From Gillisia marina (GTDB lineage Bacteria > Bacteroidota > Bacteroidia > Flavobacteriales > Flavobacteriaceae): a DNA stretch of 64,000 nucleotides. Under the pieces are notes generated by a model. The model was not told the origin of the DNA, searched no databases, and saw only the letters and a list, made by a program, of their open reading frames with translations. This document shows positions 19,702 through 30,717 of this stretch, one piece after another (the first letter of the stretch is position 1; the number at the start of each line of letters is the position of its first letter). A program made the translations under genes and the position numbers. Where the stretch lies: positions 1-64,000 of the forward strand of contig NZ_AJLT01000013.1 in NCBI RefSeq assembly GCF_000258765.1, given 5' to 3'.

Positions 19702-20077
19702 TTTTTACTTTTAATTTTTCTATTTTACTTTCTAGCATATCCTTCATTTGTTCTAATTCGGTAAGGTTTAAATCTTCATTATTAGCAAAAAACAAAGCAA
19801 ACTTACCCGGAGAGCCACTAAAAAAGTTACCTATAACATCTTTCATGTGCTTCTTAAAATAAGTGTCTTTAGAGACGTTTGGGTAGTACTGCCTAATTTT
19901 CCCATAAGTATCAAACTTTAAAAACTCTTTTTTTACCAATATCCTTACAACTGTAGATATCGTAGTATAGGCTGGTTTTGGTTCTGGAAACTGTTCTACA
20001 ATATCTTTAAGGAAGGCTTTTTCAAGTTTCCAAGCGTATTGCATTACTTGTTCTTCGGCTTTAGTTAATTCATTCAT
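19694..20077 (-). CDS. BlaI/MecI/CopY family transcriptional repressor
   Basis: 127-residue winged-helix repressor, starting MNELTKAEEQVMQYAWKLEK. The wing/recognition region is PAYTTISTVVRILVKKEFLK. A C-terminal dimerisation helix pair follows (FFSGSPGKFALFFANNEDLNLTELEQM split over two helices). It is first in the operon with the M56/M23 peptidase and the beta-barrel protein. Two BlaI-like dyad sites lie 27-67 bp upstream of its start, so autorepression is expected, relieved when the M56 partner is active. Confidence 0.9.
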   Translation of the reverse strand: MNELTKAEEQVMQYAWKLEKAFLKDIVEQFPEPKPAYTTISTVVRILVKKEFLKFDTYGKIRQYYPNVSKDTYFKKHMKDVIGNFFSGSPGKFALFFANNEDLNLTELEQMKDMLESKIEKLKVKNE

Positions 20078-20103
20078 AAGGCAAATATATAATTATTTTT
20101 TAA

Positions 20104-20144
20104 AGTATGACTATAAAAATAGTCATACTACTATAAATTTAGTC
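20104..20144 (-). promoter_or_regulatory. Two BlaI-type operators
   Basis: Site 1 is a perfect dyad: AGTATGACTAT (20104-20114), 4-bp spacer, ATAGTCATACT (20119-20129). Site 2 is ACTA TAAATT TAGT (about 20130-20144). Both match the TACTA/TAGTA-type half sites known for BlaI/MecI. They lie directly upstream of the repressor gene, where they would overlap its promoter. Confidence 0.8.
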
Positions 20145-20407
20145 ATTACTGTTTTAAGTGTATCAAATTTTAGTATAAACTATGAAGAAATAAAGCCGCA
20201 AATAATGCGCAGGTAGAAGAATTTTAGGAGCTAACGAGGGCAGGGCATACAAGCCAAATGACGGAACCTAATCTTATAAATTATTTACTAAGATTATGCA
20301 GGTGCTGAATTAACTTTTTAAGACGTCAATTATTCAATAAATAATTAAACTTTTCCTAATAGAGGGATGCTTCTACAGATTTAAACCAGTACACCAATAA
20401 TGGATTT
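20145..20407. other. Intergenic region, no gene seen
   Basis: With the operators, this makes about 330 bp between the BlaI gene and the end of the esterase gene. Apart from the operators I see no ORF, RNA or clear terminator. Confidence 0.5.
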
Positions 20408-21160
20408 TTAAGATTCTGAATTAATCACCGTAGCGAGAACTTCCCACACGTTTTCAGCGACAATTTTATGACCTTCTACTGTTGGGTGAATACCGTCACT
20501 CTGATTTAATTCTTTAATTCCGCCGACATCCTCTAATATAAAAGGAATTAAAGCCAAATTGTTTTTCGCTGCTAAATCAGAGAAAATGGTTTTAAATTCC
20601 GCAGTATACTCTTGGCCCATATTTGGAGGTAATTGCATTCCTGCCAAAATAATCTTGGTATCCGGGTTTTTCGCTTTAACTGCATCTATAATTGCTTGTA
20701 AATTAACTCTGGTTTCAGATAAAGCTACTCCACGCAAACCATCGTTAGCACCCAACTCTAAAACAAAAATATCAAACTCTTGGTTGAGGATCCATTCTAT
20801 CCTGCTTTTACCGCCGGCAGTGGTTTCACCGCTTAATCCGGAATTTACAACTTCGTAATCCAATCCTAAAGAATCTATCTTAGCCTGAATCACTCCGGGA
20901 AAAGCATCATTTGTATCGTCTAAACCATAGCCTGCGGTGATACTGTCCCCAAAGAATAGGATCGTTTTTTTTGCAGTAGACTCAGTAGTTTCAGTATCAG
21001 TAGTGCTTAGTTCTTCCTTGGTTGCATTCGCTTTGGAATTTGATTCATTTCCGCATGAGATCACCACAAAAGCCATCAGGAAATAACAAATATTTATGAG
21101 CTTTCGTCGCTTGGAAATTATCCTATTTGAAAGCGTTTGTGTAGTTTTAGACTTCAGCAT
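20408..21160 (-). CDS. TesA-like SGNH arylesterase/lysophospholipase lipoprotein
   Basis: GDSL/SGNH hydrolase of 250 residues. Block I is FFGDSITAGYG with the nucleophile Ser; the oxyanion Gly and Asn follow in SGLSGETTAGG and LGANDGLRG; the catalytic Asp/His pair is in DGIHPTVEGH. The N-terminus has a hydrophobic stretch ending in VISCGNES, a lipobox-like Cys, so it is probably a lipoprotein. The first ~20 residues are basic, and a start at MAFVVISC is possible. It is divergent from an ABC pair with only 27 bp between starts. The tesA-ybbA-ybbP neighbourhood is widely conserved. Confidence 0.88.
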   Translation of the reverse strand: MLKSKTTQTLSNRIISKRRKLINICYFLMAFVVISCGNESNSKANATKEELSTTDTETTESTAKKTILFFGDSITAGYGLDDTNDAFPGVIQAKIDSLGLDYEVVNSGLSGETTAGGKSRIEWILNQEFDIFVLELGANDGLRGVALSETRVNLQAIIDAVKAKNPDTKIILAGMQLPPNMGQEYTAEFKTIFSDLAAKNNLALIPFILEDVGGIKELNQSDGIHPTVEGHKIVAENVWEVLATVINSES

Positions 21161-21187
21161 GAGTTCAGGAATTATTATAACATTTAG

Positions 21188-21877
21188 ATGTCAAAGATAT
21201 TAAAGATTAACGGGCTAGAAAAAAGATATACAAGTGGCTCCAAGCAATTAACAGTACTTCAAAATATAACTTTTGAAGTTGAAAAAGGACAAACATTCTC
21301 TATTGTGGGACCTTCCGGAAGCGGTAAAACTACACTGCTGGGGCTATGTGCGGGTTTAGACGAACCCAATGCGGGAACCGTAGAATTATGTGAATATAAT
21401 TTAAATACGCTAAATGAAGATGAACGCGCCCAACTCCGAAACGAGCAGGTAGGTTTCATTTTTCAAAACTTTCAATTGCTGCCAACGCTTACTGCCTTAG
21501 AAAATGTTAGTGTTCCTTTAGAATTACAAGGAGCTAAAGATGCAGCTAGTAGGGCAAAAGAGTTATTGGGTAAAGTTGGTTTGGGAGATCGCATTCACCA
21601 TTACCCATCCCAATTATCCGGGGGCGAGCAACAGCGAGTGGCCTTAGCAAGGGCTTTTTCGAATCGGCCATCTATTTTATTTGCAGATGAACCAACCGGA
21701 AATCTAGATGAAGAAACCGGTGAGAAAGTGATTCAGTTACTTTTTGATCTTAATAAAGATGCAGGAACTACCTTAGTAATTATCTCCCATGATCTGGATT
21801 TGGCAGCAAGAACTCAGCAAATTTTAAGACTGAAAGGTGGCCAGATTTTAACCAATGAACCAACAGCAAACTTTTGA
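21188..21877 (+). CDS. YbbA/LolD-like ABC transporter ATPase
   Basis: 229-residue ATPase of the MacB/LolD group. Walker A is GPSGSGKTT (about residues 39-47). A Q-loop is in [10 protein letters not shown], the signature is [14 protein letters not shown], and Walker B is [12 protein letters not shown] followed by ISHD. It is coupled to the permease gene by a TTGA overlap. By analogy with YbbA/YbbP it probably works on lipids or lipoproteins at the inner membrane rather than as a classic exporter; the substrate is not proven. It is divergent from the TesA-like esterase. Confidence 0.9.
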   Translation: MSKILKINGLEKRYTSGSKQLTVLQNITFEVEKGQTFSIVGPSGSGKTTLLGLCAGLDEPNAGTVELCEYNLNTLNEDERAQLRNEQVGFIFQNFQLLPTLTALENVSVPLELQGAKDAASRAKELLGKVGLGDRIHHYPSQLSGGEQQRVALARAFSNRPSILFADEPTGNLDEETGEKVIQLLFDLNKDAGTTLVIISHDLDLAARTQQILRLKGGQILTNEPTANF

Positions 21878-24417
21878 GCACTTCTAAATTACAATCAAAA
21901 TTAAATATAGCTTGGCTTTTTAAGATGGCTTGGCGCGATGCAAAGGCCAGCAGAGTTCGATTGCTGCTTTTTATGGCTTCCATCATCTTGGGAATTGCTG
22001 CCGTGGTTTCAATTCAGCTATTCAGCCAGAATCTTACAGATAATATTCAGCGGCAATCTAAATCCTTAATGGGTGCCGATTTTACCATAGATAGCAGACA
22101 ACTTCCCACAGAGCGAGCTCAAGTGATTATCGATTCTTTGAAACCGGATGCTTCTGAAGTGAATTTTGTTTCCATGATCGCCTTTCCAAAAAATGACGGT
22201 ACTAAACTGGTTCGGGTACGAGGCTTAAAAGGGGATTTTCCTTTCTATGGGATTATAGAAACCCAACCTCCCACTGCTGCAACAACGTATCAAGAATCGG
22301 GTGGGGCACTGGTAGATGCAACCTTGATGTTACAGTATAATATAAAGCCCGGAGATTCCATTAAAGTAGGGGAGCTTACATTACCCATTTCTGGTGCCTT
22401 ACAAGCAATTCCCGGAAATACTGCACTTTCTACATCTGTAGCACCGCTGGTGATAATTCCATATCGATTTATCGATGAAACAGAATTATTACAATTTGGA
22501 AGCCGTAAAGAATATCAGTTTTTTTACAATCAGCCAAACATAGACCTCGAAGCCTTAGAGAAGCGTTTACAACCCAAGCTGGAGAAAGAAAATGCAGATC
22601 TGGATACACATACCAGCACAAGCCGGAGATTAGGTAGACGTTATGAAAATGTAGGTTCTTTTTTAAACCTAACCGCTTTCATCGCATTATTACTTGGTTG
22701 CGTGGGGATCGCTAGTTCTGTAAACATTTATATCAAGGAAAAAATCAAAGCGATTGCTGTATTAAAATGTATGGGCGCTTCAAGAAAACAAAGTTTTTTG
22801 ATTTTCTTAATTCAGATAGCGGGAATTGGAATTGTAGGAGGAATAATAGGAACAGCAATAGGTATTGGCCTTCAGGAGCTATTCCCCCTTATTTTGAAAG
22901 AATTTTTACCGTTTGATTTGACTATAAATATTACAGCACAGCCCTTAATTATGGGTGTAGTATTAGGTTTAGTGATGTCGGTATTATTTGCATTATTACC
23001 ATTATTGCGAACATGGTATGTCTCTCCCTTGGAAGTCTTGCGGGTGAGTAGTGGTACATCAAAGGAGTCAAAATATGCTCGAGTTGTTGCTATTGCAGTG
23101 ATTATTTTGTTTTTATATGGGTTTAGCTTTTGGCTGCTTAAAGATTGGCTGTTCGCTTTAGCCTTTATTGGAGGAGTACTTATTACATTTGGAATATTGG
23201 CGGGCATCGCCATTACTACAATGAAAGTCGTTAAAAACTATTTCCCGAAAGGAGCCCGTTTTTCTACCCGTCAAAGTTTGCTGAATCTTTTTCGCCCTAA
23301 TAATCAAACTGTGGTGCTGCTTGTTGCCATTGGTTTAGGAACATTTTTAATCAGCACCTTATACTTTACCAAAGATATTTTGCTTGATAAAACAGAACTG
23401 GGTAATACTTCAGACAGTGCAAACCTTATTACCTTAGACGTGCAACCAGACCAGGTGAATGAAGTTGTAAATACGTTTAAGTCAAATGACTTGCCGGTAA
23501 TAGATAATATTCCTTTGGTTACTATGCGTATTCATAGCATAAAAAACCGGTTGGTAAATCAGTTACGTACGGATAGTACTTCACAAATAAAAGGCTGGAT
23601 CTTAAATCATGAATTTAGGACGACTTACCGCGATAAGCTGATTGATTCCGAAGAAATAATGGCAGGGGAGTGGGTTGCTTCGCAGAATAAAAATGATGTA
23701 GTCCAAATCTCCATTTCAGATAATCTTGCAGAAGATGCGCAGGTGTCCATAGGCGCTTCCATGGTGTTTAATGTACAAGGAGTACTTATGGAAACCATTG
23801 TGAAAAGTATTAGAAAAGTAGATTGGGCCAACCTTCAACTCAATTTTTCGATCGTATTTCCAACAGGAGTTTTAGAAAATGCCCCACAGTTTAATGTATT
23901 GACAACCTATGCGACCACAGAGAAGAGTTCCGCTAGGTTGCAACGAGATTTGGTAAGTAAATTCCCCAATGTATCTATTATAGATTTGAGACAGGTATAT
24001 ACAGTGGTTGAAGATATCTTGGATAAGGTATCATGGATTATCAATTTTATGGCATTTTTCAGTATCCTCACAGGGATTATTGTTTTAATTGGATCTGTGC
24101 GCACCAGTAAATATCAACGAATTAAAGAAAGTGTGTTGCTCCGGACCTTAGGCGCAAAGAATAAGCAAATCCTAACTATCACCGCATTGGAATATCTCTT
24201 TTTAGGGATTCTAGGAAGTCTGGTAGGAATTCTTTTGGCATTGGTTAGCAGTCTATTATTGGCTGTATTTGTTTTCAAAGAACCATTTGTACCATCGGTA
24301 ATCCCTTTCTTAATATTTATCCCGGGAATTTCATTATCGGTTTTAGCAATTGGATTAAGCAACATTCGAGAAGTGCTGAAGAGTTCACCTTTAGAAGTGC
24401 TTAGAAAAACCGTTTAA
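21874..24417 (+). CDS. YbbP-like ABC permease (FtsX/MacB fold)
   Basis: 847-residue inner membrane permease with two FtsX-type blocks. It has an N-terminal helix (LLLFMASIILGIAAVVSIQL), a large periplasmic region (about 50-260), helices around 262-400, a central pair (about 410-450), a second periplasmic domain (about 500-720) and a final FtsX block ending SSPLEVLRKTV. The repeated (S/P)LEVLR sequences after each FtsX block are characteristic. The start is TTG at 21874, overlapping the ATPase stop; the next ATG is 17 codons in and would cut into the first helix region. It partners YbbA. Confidence 0.9.
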   Translation: MSTSKLQSKLNIAWLFKMAWRDAKASRVRLLLFMASIILGIAAVVSIQLFSQNLTDNIQRQSKSLMGADFTIDSRQLPTERAQVIIDSLKPDASEVNFVSMIAFPKNDGTKLVRVRGLKGDFPFYGIIETQPPTAATTYQESGGALVDATLMLQYNIKPGDSIKVGELTLPISGALQAIPGNTALSTSVAPLVIIPYRFIDETELLQFGSRKEYQFFYNQPNIDLEALEKRLQPKLEKENADLDTHTSTSRRLGRRYENVGSFLNLTAFIALLLGCVGIASSVNIYIKEKIKAIAVLKCMGASRKQSFLIFLIQIAGIGIVGGIIGTAIGIGLQELFPLILKEFLPFDLTINITAQPLIMGVVLGLVMSVLFALLPLLRTWYVSPLEVLRVSSGTSKESKYARVVAIAVIILFLYGFSFWLLKDWLFALAFIGGVLITFGILAGIAITTMKVVKNYFPKGARFSTRQSLLNLFRPNNQTVVLLVAIGLGTFLISTLYFTKDILLDKTELGNTSDSANLITLDVQPDQVNEVVNTFKSNDLPVIDNIPLVTMRIHSIKNRLVNQLRTDSTSQIKGWILNHEFRTTYRDKLIDSEEIMAGEWVASQNKNDVVQISISDNLAEDAQVSIGASMVFNVQGVLMETIVKSIRKVDWANLQLNFSIVFPTGVLENAPQFNVLTTYATTEKSSARLQRDLVSKFPNVSIIDLRQVYTVVEDILDKVSWIINFMAFFSILTGIIVLIGSVRTSKYQRIKESVLLRTLGAKNKQILTITALEYLFLGILGSLVGILLALVSSLLLAVFVFKEPFVPSVIPFLIFIPGISLSVLAIGLSNIREVLKSSPLEVLRKTV

Positions 24418-24753
24418 TAACTGGTCTATTTAGATATGTTATATAATGCTGCTCAAGGCTTTTCTTTATATGAAACAGCCATTGGTTAATCTATTTCTTA
24501 AAGTAACAGGCATATATGAATTAAGTGAGTGAAATTAAAATAGTATCTTTAATAAGATGGCAATTTCAGATTTCAGATCACATCTTCGACTTTAATTTTT
24601 CTGAATAGGCATTGAAGATAAAGTGTCCTAGAATTAGGTTTTTACAGCTATTCTTCGGAAATATTTTAAAGGATGTATTTTAGAGAAAATCTTATTATTA
24701 ATAACTGGAAATAATTATTGTTTTATAAAATTCAATAAATCAAAACATCAGGT
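24418..24753. other. Intergenic region, nothing recognised
   Basis: 336 bp between the permease gene and the acyl-CoA dehydrogenase gene. I see no ORF of family-like composition, no RNA gene and no strong hairpin. Confidence 0.5.
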
Positions 24754-25954
24754 ATGTTACAAAATGTCTTATTAGCGCGCGAAATATATTCCTCGGAAGA
24801 ACATAAAATGACCAAAAAAATGATTCAGGATTTCATTAATAATGAAATTATAGATCAACAAGATGAATGGGAGAAAAATGGAATGGTAAGCCGAGCAATT
24901 TGGGAACGTGCCGGAGAATTGGGGTTGCTTTGTATTGACATTCCGGAAGAACATGGTGGCGGTGGATTAGATTTCAGCTTTAGCGCCTTATTCATAGAGG
25001 AATTGGGAAGAAATGGGGTTAGCGGACCGGGTTTCTCATTACATTCAGATGTTGTTGCTCCCTATCTCTTAAAGTATGGATCTGAATCCCAAAAACAAAA
25101 ATACCTCCCTCCAATGGCTGCAGGTAAAATGATCACATCCCTTGGGATGACAGAGCCAAATTGTGGTAGTGACCTTCAGGCTATTACAACCAACGCGGTA
25201 GACAAAGGAGATCATTATTTGGTGAATGGGCAGAAAACCTTCATCACAAATGGTTATATGAGCGATATGTGTATAGTAGCTGTAAAAACCAAACCAGGAA
25301 CAGAAAAAGAAGGTGTGTCTCTATTAATCATAGAAAGCGATGCTGAAGGTTTTGAAAAGGGTTTACCGCTAAAAAAAAATAGGGATGAAAGCTCAGGATA
25401 CCAGTGAGTTGTTTTTTGATAATGTAAAAGTTCCAAAAGAAAATTTATTAGGAGAAGAAGGAGCGGGATTTAAAATTATGATGAAAGAATTAGCCAGAGA
25501 GCGTTTAATAGTGGCACTCAATGCGATTGGTGGGGCAGAAGGAGCCATTGAAAAAACTATTGAATACACCACTACAAGAACAGCTTTTAAGCAACCTATT
25601 GCTAAATTCCAAAACACGCAATTTAAACTGGCCGAGTGTGCTACACAATTACAAGTTCATCAAGCATTTTTAGATCGTTGTACTCTTTTGTTAGCAGATA
25701 ATAAACTAACTGCAGAAAGTGCTTCCATGGCAAAATATTCTGCCACAGAAATGCACAATAAAGTAGTAGATGAATGCCTACAGTTATTTGGCGGCTATGG
25801 CTATATGTGGGATTATCCAATTGCCCGAATGTATGCAGATAATAGAGTTGCCAGAATTTATGCCGGTACCAATGAGATCATGAAAGTATTAATAGCTCGT
25901 GGGTTGTTTAAAGAATTATTTCAGGAAATGAAAAAAGCAAAAAGAAATCAGTAA
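24754..25954 (+). CDS. Acyl-CoA dehydrogenase (frameshifted as given)
   Basis: FAD-dependent acyl-CoA dehydrogenase, 399 residues after removing one A from the A9 run at 25371-25379. Before the run the ORF has the N-terminal helical domain and MTEPNCGSDLQAITTNA and GQKTFITNGYMSDM (FAD/substrate region), ending LPLKKN. After it, MKAQDTSELFFDNVKVP continues the family pattern (repaired: LKKIGMKAQDTSE). The catalytic Glu lies in RIYAGTNEIMK near the C-terminus. It should oxidise an acyl-CoA in fatty acid or branched-chain amino acid degradation; the chain-length class is unknown. It is monocistronic. Confidence 0.88.
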
Positions 25955-26399
25955 ATCCATTATGTATAATTCTACTAATATGTTCTGCGTGGAATTTATC
26001 CTGAGCGTAGTCGAAGCCTAACTTTGCTTTGGTAAAAGCGAAGTTAACAACACAAAGCCTTTTGTTCTTTTCTTCTCCAATGTTTTTTTAAAAATGTAAT
26101 GAAACCCATAGGTTCACGAGCTCCTATTTAATAAAATAGGAGTGGGGCGAGTAAATAAGCTTTTCCCGAAGCGGTCCTGAGCTTGTCGAAGGATAAGAGC
26201 GAAGTGGGAATGTGTGTGGAATGACTTGAGTATTTAATTGCTTTAATTCAATATGTTAATGTGTTATTGAAAAGTCCTATAATTATTCAATTAAAGTAGG
26301 AAATTAGATGTTTAAATTTATCAATGTGTTAAATACCATCAAGGTTTAACAAATGAAGTTTTAATAGGTAAATTTGATGTTAGAGAAAAATAGATTAAT
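25955..26399. other. Intergenic region with REP-like units and a long hairpin
   Basis: 445 bp. It contains repeat units TCCTGAGCGTAGTCGAAG (25999-26016) and GTCCTGAGCTTGTCGAAGGA (26174-26193), plus a 12-bp stem (TAACTTTGCTTT / AAAGCGAAGTTA, 26019-26046, one G-T pair) with no T tail. The right 100 bp lead into the STAND gene, with a TAnnTTTG-like box at 26369-26376. The change to very AT-rich sequence occurs here. Confidence 0.6.
26369..26376 (+). promoter_or_regulatory. Possible -7 box (TAnnTTTG) of the STAND gene
   Basis: TAAATTTG, 23 bp before the ATG at 26400, matches the Bacteroidota -7 consensus TAnnTTTG. A weak -33-like TTTA lies at 26345-26348, 20 bp upstream of the box. Confidence 0.4.
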
Positions 26400-29300
26400 A
26401 TGGGAGAAGATACTTTAATTATCAAATTCTTAAAAAGAGTATGGTATTTAATTGAATATTGGTGGACAAGGTTTGTAGATTATAGATTTAAAAAGTCAAT
26501 ATTTTCTATTTTATTAAAATGGTTTAGCATAAGTTTAATTGCTGAATTAGGAAAAGTTGGTGTGGACTTAATTTTTGATGATGTATATGAAATTATCGAA
26601 ATTAATTTTGGTGCTAATTGGGAATTATTTGCTAAAATAATACTAGATGGATTTTTGGGTGGTTTTACAATTGGATATCATTGGGTTTCTATACTAATAA
26701 AAGTCTACTTAATAAGCTTATTTGCAATTCTTGAATATAAAAAGATAAATGATGGAAATGTAGGTCGTCAATTCATCTTGAAAAATATTCAATTTTGGAA
26801 GTGGAATTGGAATGTATTAATTGATATTAACGCAGAATTTAATTTTCTGAAGGTTGTACATAATTACTCAAATATAGAATGGGAACCTACAGATGAGTGG
26901 TTTTTAGATATAAATAGAAATGAATTATCTTCAATTAGAAAAAAAATATAATAAAGACTTACATATTAAAAGTAAAGTTGAAGAAGATATATTGTCTAGT
27001 ATAAGACTTTCTCAAAATCAACTCCATAAATTAAAAGAAAAAGTTAATGATACTATAAATGGTGTTCTTCAATTAGATACTGAAATTGATGAACTATTCA
27101 AAGTAAATACAAAACAAGATGTATTGGTATTAGATGAAAACTCTGATGTTTATAAAGAATTTAATTCTCTAAAAGATAGTTTATCAACGCATAAAACTAA
27201 CTTACAAGAGTTAAATGTATTAATTGAAAACAACAAAATTGAAGATGTAAAAACTTATGTCATTCAAGACCTATTAGAAGTTTCATTTGATGTAGATATT
27301 CTTAATCAAATAATAGATGAAAACAGATTAAAACTATTCCTTAAAAAAGAAGATGATGGAGAAGTTTTTACAGTAAACCAAAAAAGGAGTAGTTATAATT
27401 TTGTTTATAAAACTTACAGAGCAATAGACGATTTATTGTATTTTATTTTTCAAATAGAAATATTTAGAAATAAAATTTTTCATAATTTTTACATTGTTCA
27501 AGCAAAAGCCGGAATTGGGAAAACCCATTTTTCAATAAATTTAGAAAGAATACTTTCAGATGAAAATTTTAAAACTATTATTCTAAAAGGCTCTTCGTTT
27601 AGTGGTCAGAATAATTTACAGATTGCCTTTAAAAAGATTTTAGAACTACCAGTCACTATTACCTTTGAGAATACACTTTCTAAAATTAATAGTTTTTCAG
27701 AAAAATTTAATACTAAAACTATCATAATTATAGACGGTATTAATGAGACTACAAATTTATTACAAGGTTTTAGTAATATTTGGACTGAAAACCTTGAGGC
27801 ATTGTGCAATAGGATACATCAATATAATAATCTTGTTTTAGTTATTACTTGTAGAGAAACCTATCTAAAAAAAATAAATCTCAATAACGGTTTTGATAAA
27901 AACATATACCAACTTGAAGGGTTTGAAGACGATCTAAAAAGATTAGAAGCAATTGAAAATTACTTTGAGGAATATAAAATTATTTGCAATGACGTTCGAA
28001 GAGATAATCCTAATCTAGACTTTTTTGAGCTACCCCTAATTCTTGGTGTTTTTTGTGAAATGACAAATTCAGAAAAATTAGATCCCAAAACTATACAATT
28101 AGGACAATATACTTATGAAGAAATACTACAGTTATTTGTAGATAAACAAAGTGAAAAAGTTGCAAGCTTACTGGATAGACCATCGAAAACACCAATTTTA
28201 AACGCAATAGATCGTTCATCAGGAAAATTTAAAACTGAATTAGATGCCTCTTTAGATTTTGATGAATTTTTGGCAGTAACGGACAATAAATCTATCGATG
28301 ATATATTTGAGTCAAAATCAATTGGAATTAAACTACTTGATGAAGAATTATTGTTTTTAAAAGAATACTTACCTGGTTATTCAGAAGAAAGAGTGCTCCA
28401 TCTTTTTCAAAACATAGGAGGATATTTAATTGCTAAAAATATTTTAAATGAATTTCCGAAAGCAAAAGATTTAGTAGATTCAGATTATTATAAAACTTAT
28501 TTAAATTACAGTTCTAATGAAGACGAAAATAAAACACACCAATTAGCTACAGATATTTTAAAATTCTTAGTGATAGGTTATTCAAGAAAAAAAAGAGGAT
28601 TTACTTAATTATACTAAAGATCAATTAGTTGTTAATTATACTTGGGAATTTTTATTTCAAAACCCAGAAATTGAAGAAAAAGAAGATATTGCTAGAAAAT
28701 TAAAACCATTTCTTAAAAATAAAGTAGGATGGGAAGGACTTTTAGATAGGTCAATGAGAAATTTTGTAAATCCAAAGAGCTCATTTAATATGTTTTTCAT
28801 TTCCCATCAATTAAAAGAATTACCTCAATTTCAATTTGATTTCATATGGACAAAGTTTGTTTTTGATCGATGGATTACTTGGGGTGAATTTTTTGATGAA
28901 TTTTTTGAAGACAATGATAAAATTGAAGAGAATAAAGAAGAAACTATACTCTTAAAGTTAGAACTAGTTATTTGGCTTTTAGAAACAACTTCGAGAAACT
29001 TTAGAGATAAAGCAACTCTTGTTTTGTTAGATTATTCTACTCAAAACCCACAATTCATCTTTAGAAAAGTTGTTGAGTATTCAAGCGTATCTAGACCTTA
29101 TATATTTGAGCGTTTAACAGCTATTTGTTATGGAGTTTGTTTAAGAAAACAAAATGACACCGATTTTATAAATGGATTGTTTAAAGAACAAATTAGCTCT
29201 ATATACAATCTTCAATTTGGTAATGAACCAACAGCACCTACATATAATTACATTGCAATAGACAGTTTAAAACACATTGTAGATTTAGCATTATACAAAG

Positions 29301-30595
29301 GTGTCTTTACTCTAGAAGAACAAGAATTAATATTATTAAAAAACTACAATTTTAATCCTGTAGAGCAATGGCAAGAAACAACAGAAGATCATACAAATTA
29401 TGTAACCAGTATTGTTAATAGTTGGCATAATAGTTCTAAATCAGATCCTCTTAGAGGAGATTTTGTGCATTATACAATTCCACGTCTACAAGAAAGAGGG
29501 GAAGCTGGACCTGGATATAGATTAACAGCAACAGCTAACATTTATAAAAGAATTATTGAACTTGGATATATAACTGAAGATAAATTTGAGCCAATTGATA
29601 AAAAAGAAACTGATTTTTATTTTGGGAGTAAACCTTATGGTTTTGAAGGTAAAATAGATAGACTTGGTAAAAAATATTCTTGGATTTCATTTTTTGATTA
29701 TGCAGGACATTTACTAAACCAAGGATTACTTAATGTTTGGCATGGTGAAGAGGGAGAGAGAACCTATAATAGGTTAGGAGATGTTGAAATTGAAGTAAGT
29801 AATCCGAAACCAGTAATTTTAGGTGAAAAGCTTTTTGTTTTTGATATGTTATACCATAAAAGCGTAAAAGAATCTTGGACAAAAAAACCGCTTTATGAAG
29901 AATCTAAATTAATATGGAATCAAGATTTTAAAGAAGGAAACTTTACTTTAGTAAAAGGATATTTAGAGCAAAGACCTAATAAATCTTATGATGTACGTAC
30001 TTTTCTATTAATTGAATCCTTCTTAGTCAAGAAAGATGAAATACAAGGAAACGAACAAAGTATTATAAATCAAGAATTTGATTGGAATCATGATTTACAC
30101 ACAAACGATCACTTAAGTAATGTTTATTTTGGTGAATTATATTGGGCAGATAACATTCCTGAAGTTGTAATAAACCAGGAAACTATTCCAACCTTAAATG
30201 CTCAGGGAAAAATAGAACGAAGAGTTTATACTATAGAGGCGACAAATACTGAATTTATGTGGGAATCAGATTCTGATATTTTCAAAACACTTAGAGGTAA
30301 TATTCCTTCTCCAAATATAGGTAAGTATTTAAAGTTGAAATCAGATGCTGAAAATTTTCAAATTTTAGATAAAAAAGGAAGTTTGGCTTTTAAATCATTT
30401 GAGTTTGAAAAACCCGATTTAATCAAACAAGAAATAGATTATTTAAGAACAGATTTATTAAAAAAATATATGGATGAAAATGGTTTTGTATTAATGTATC
30501 AAATAAAACAGCATACCTATGATAGAATAACAGGAAAAGGTAATGGTGATTTTAGAGGTATGCAATTTTTCTTTCCTCATTTAAACAATAAATAA
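26400..30595 (+). CDS. STAND NTPase with membrane N-terminus, Avs2-like (two frameshifts as given)
   Basis: Three open frames (from 26400, from 26920, and to 30595) join into one 1397-residue protein if one A is removed from each of the A8 runs at 26939-26946 and 28587-28594; the junctions then read SSIRKKYNKDL and YSRKKEDLLNYTK. Residues 1-120 are hydrophobic with two or three likely membrane helices. Next comes a charged coiled-coil-like part (185-280). The NTPase follows: P-loop AKAGIGKT (368-375; Ala for the first Gly), Walker B IIIIDGINE (Asp445) and sensor-like VITCRE. The ~700-residue C-terminus includes GKKYSWISFF, like a segment I recall from Avs2-type anti-phage sensors. I infer phage-protein recognition that activates a membrane effector. 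Confidence 0.7.
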
Positions 30596-30717
30596 ACTAT
30601 CCAAAATGGATAGGTGATTAAAATATTTTGGAGAATATAATTAAATGAGACCATCAAGAAATGCATTACAAAAGAATTTTATAATATAAATTTTTAATCT
30701 AAATAATATAGAAAAAT

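Noticed and set aside
26400-26951. Separate small membrane-protein gene upstream of the STAND gene
   Set aside because: It ends inside an A8 run that, shortened by one, joins it in frame to the STAND protein. The ATG at 26920 is internal. I kept one gene, though a separate gene remains possible if the run length is real.
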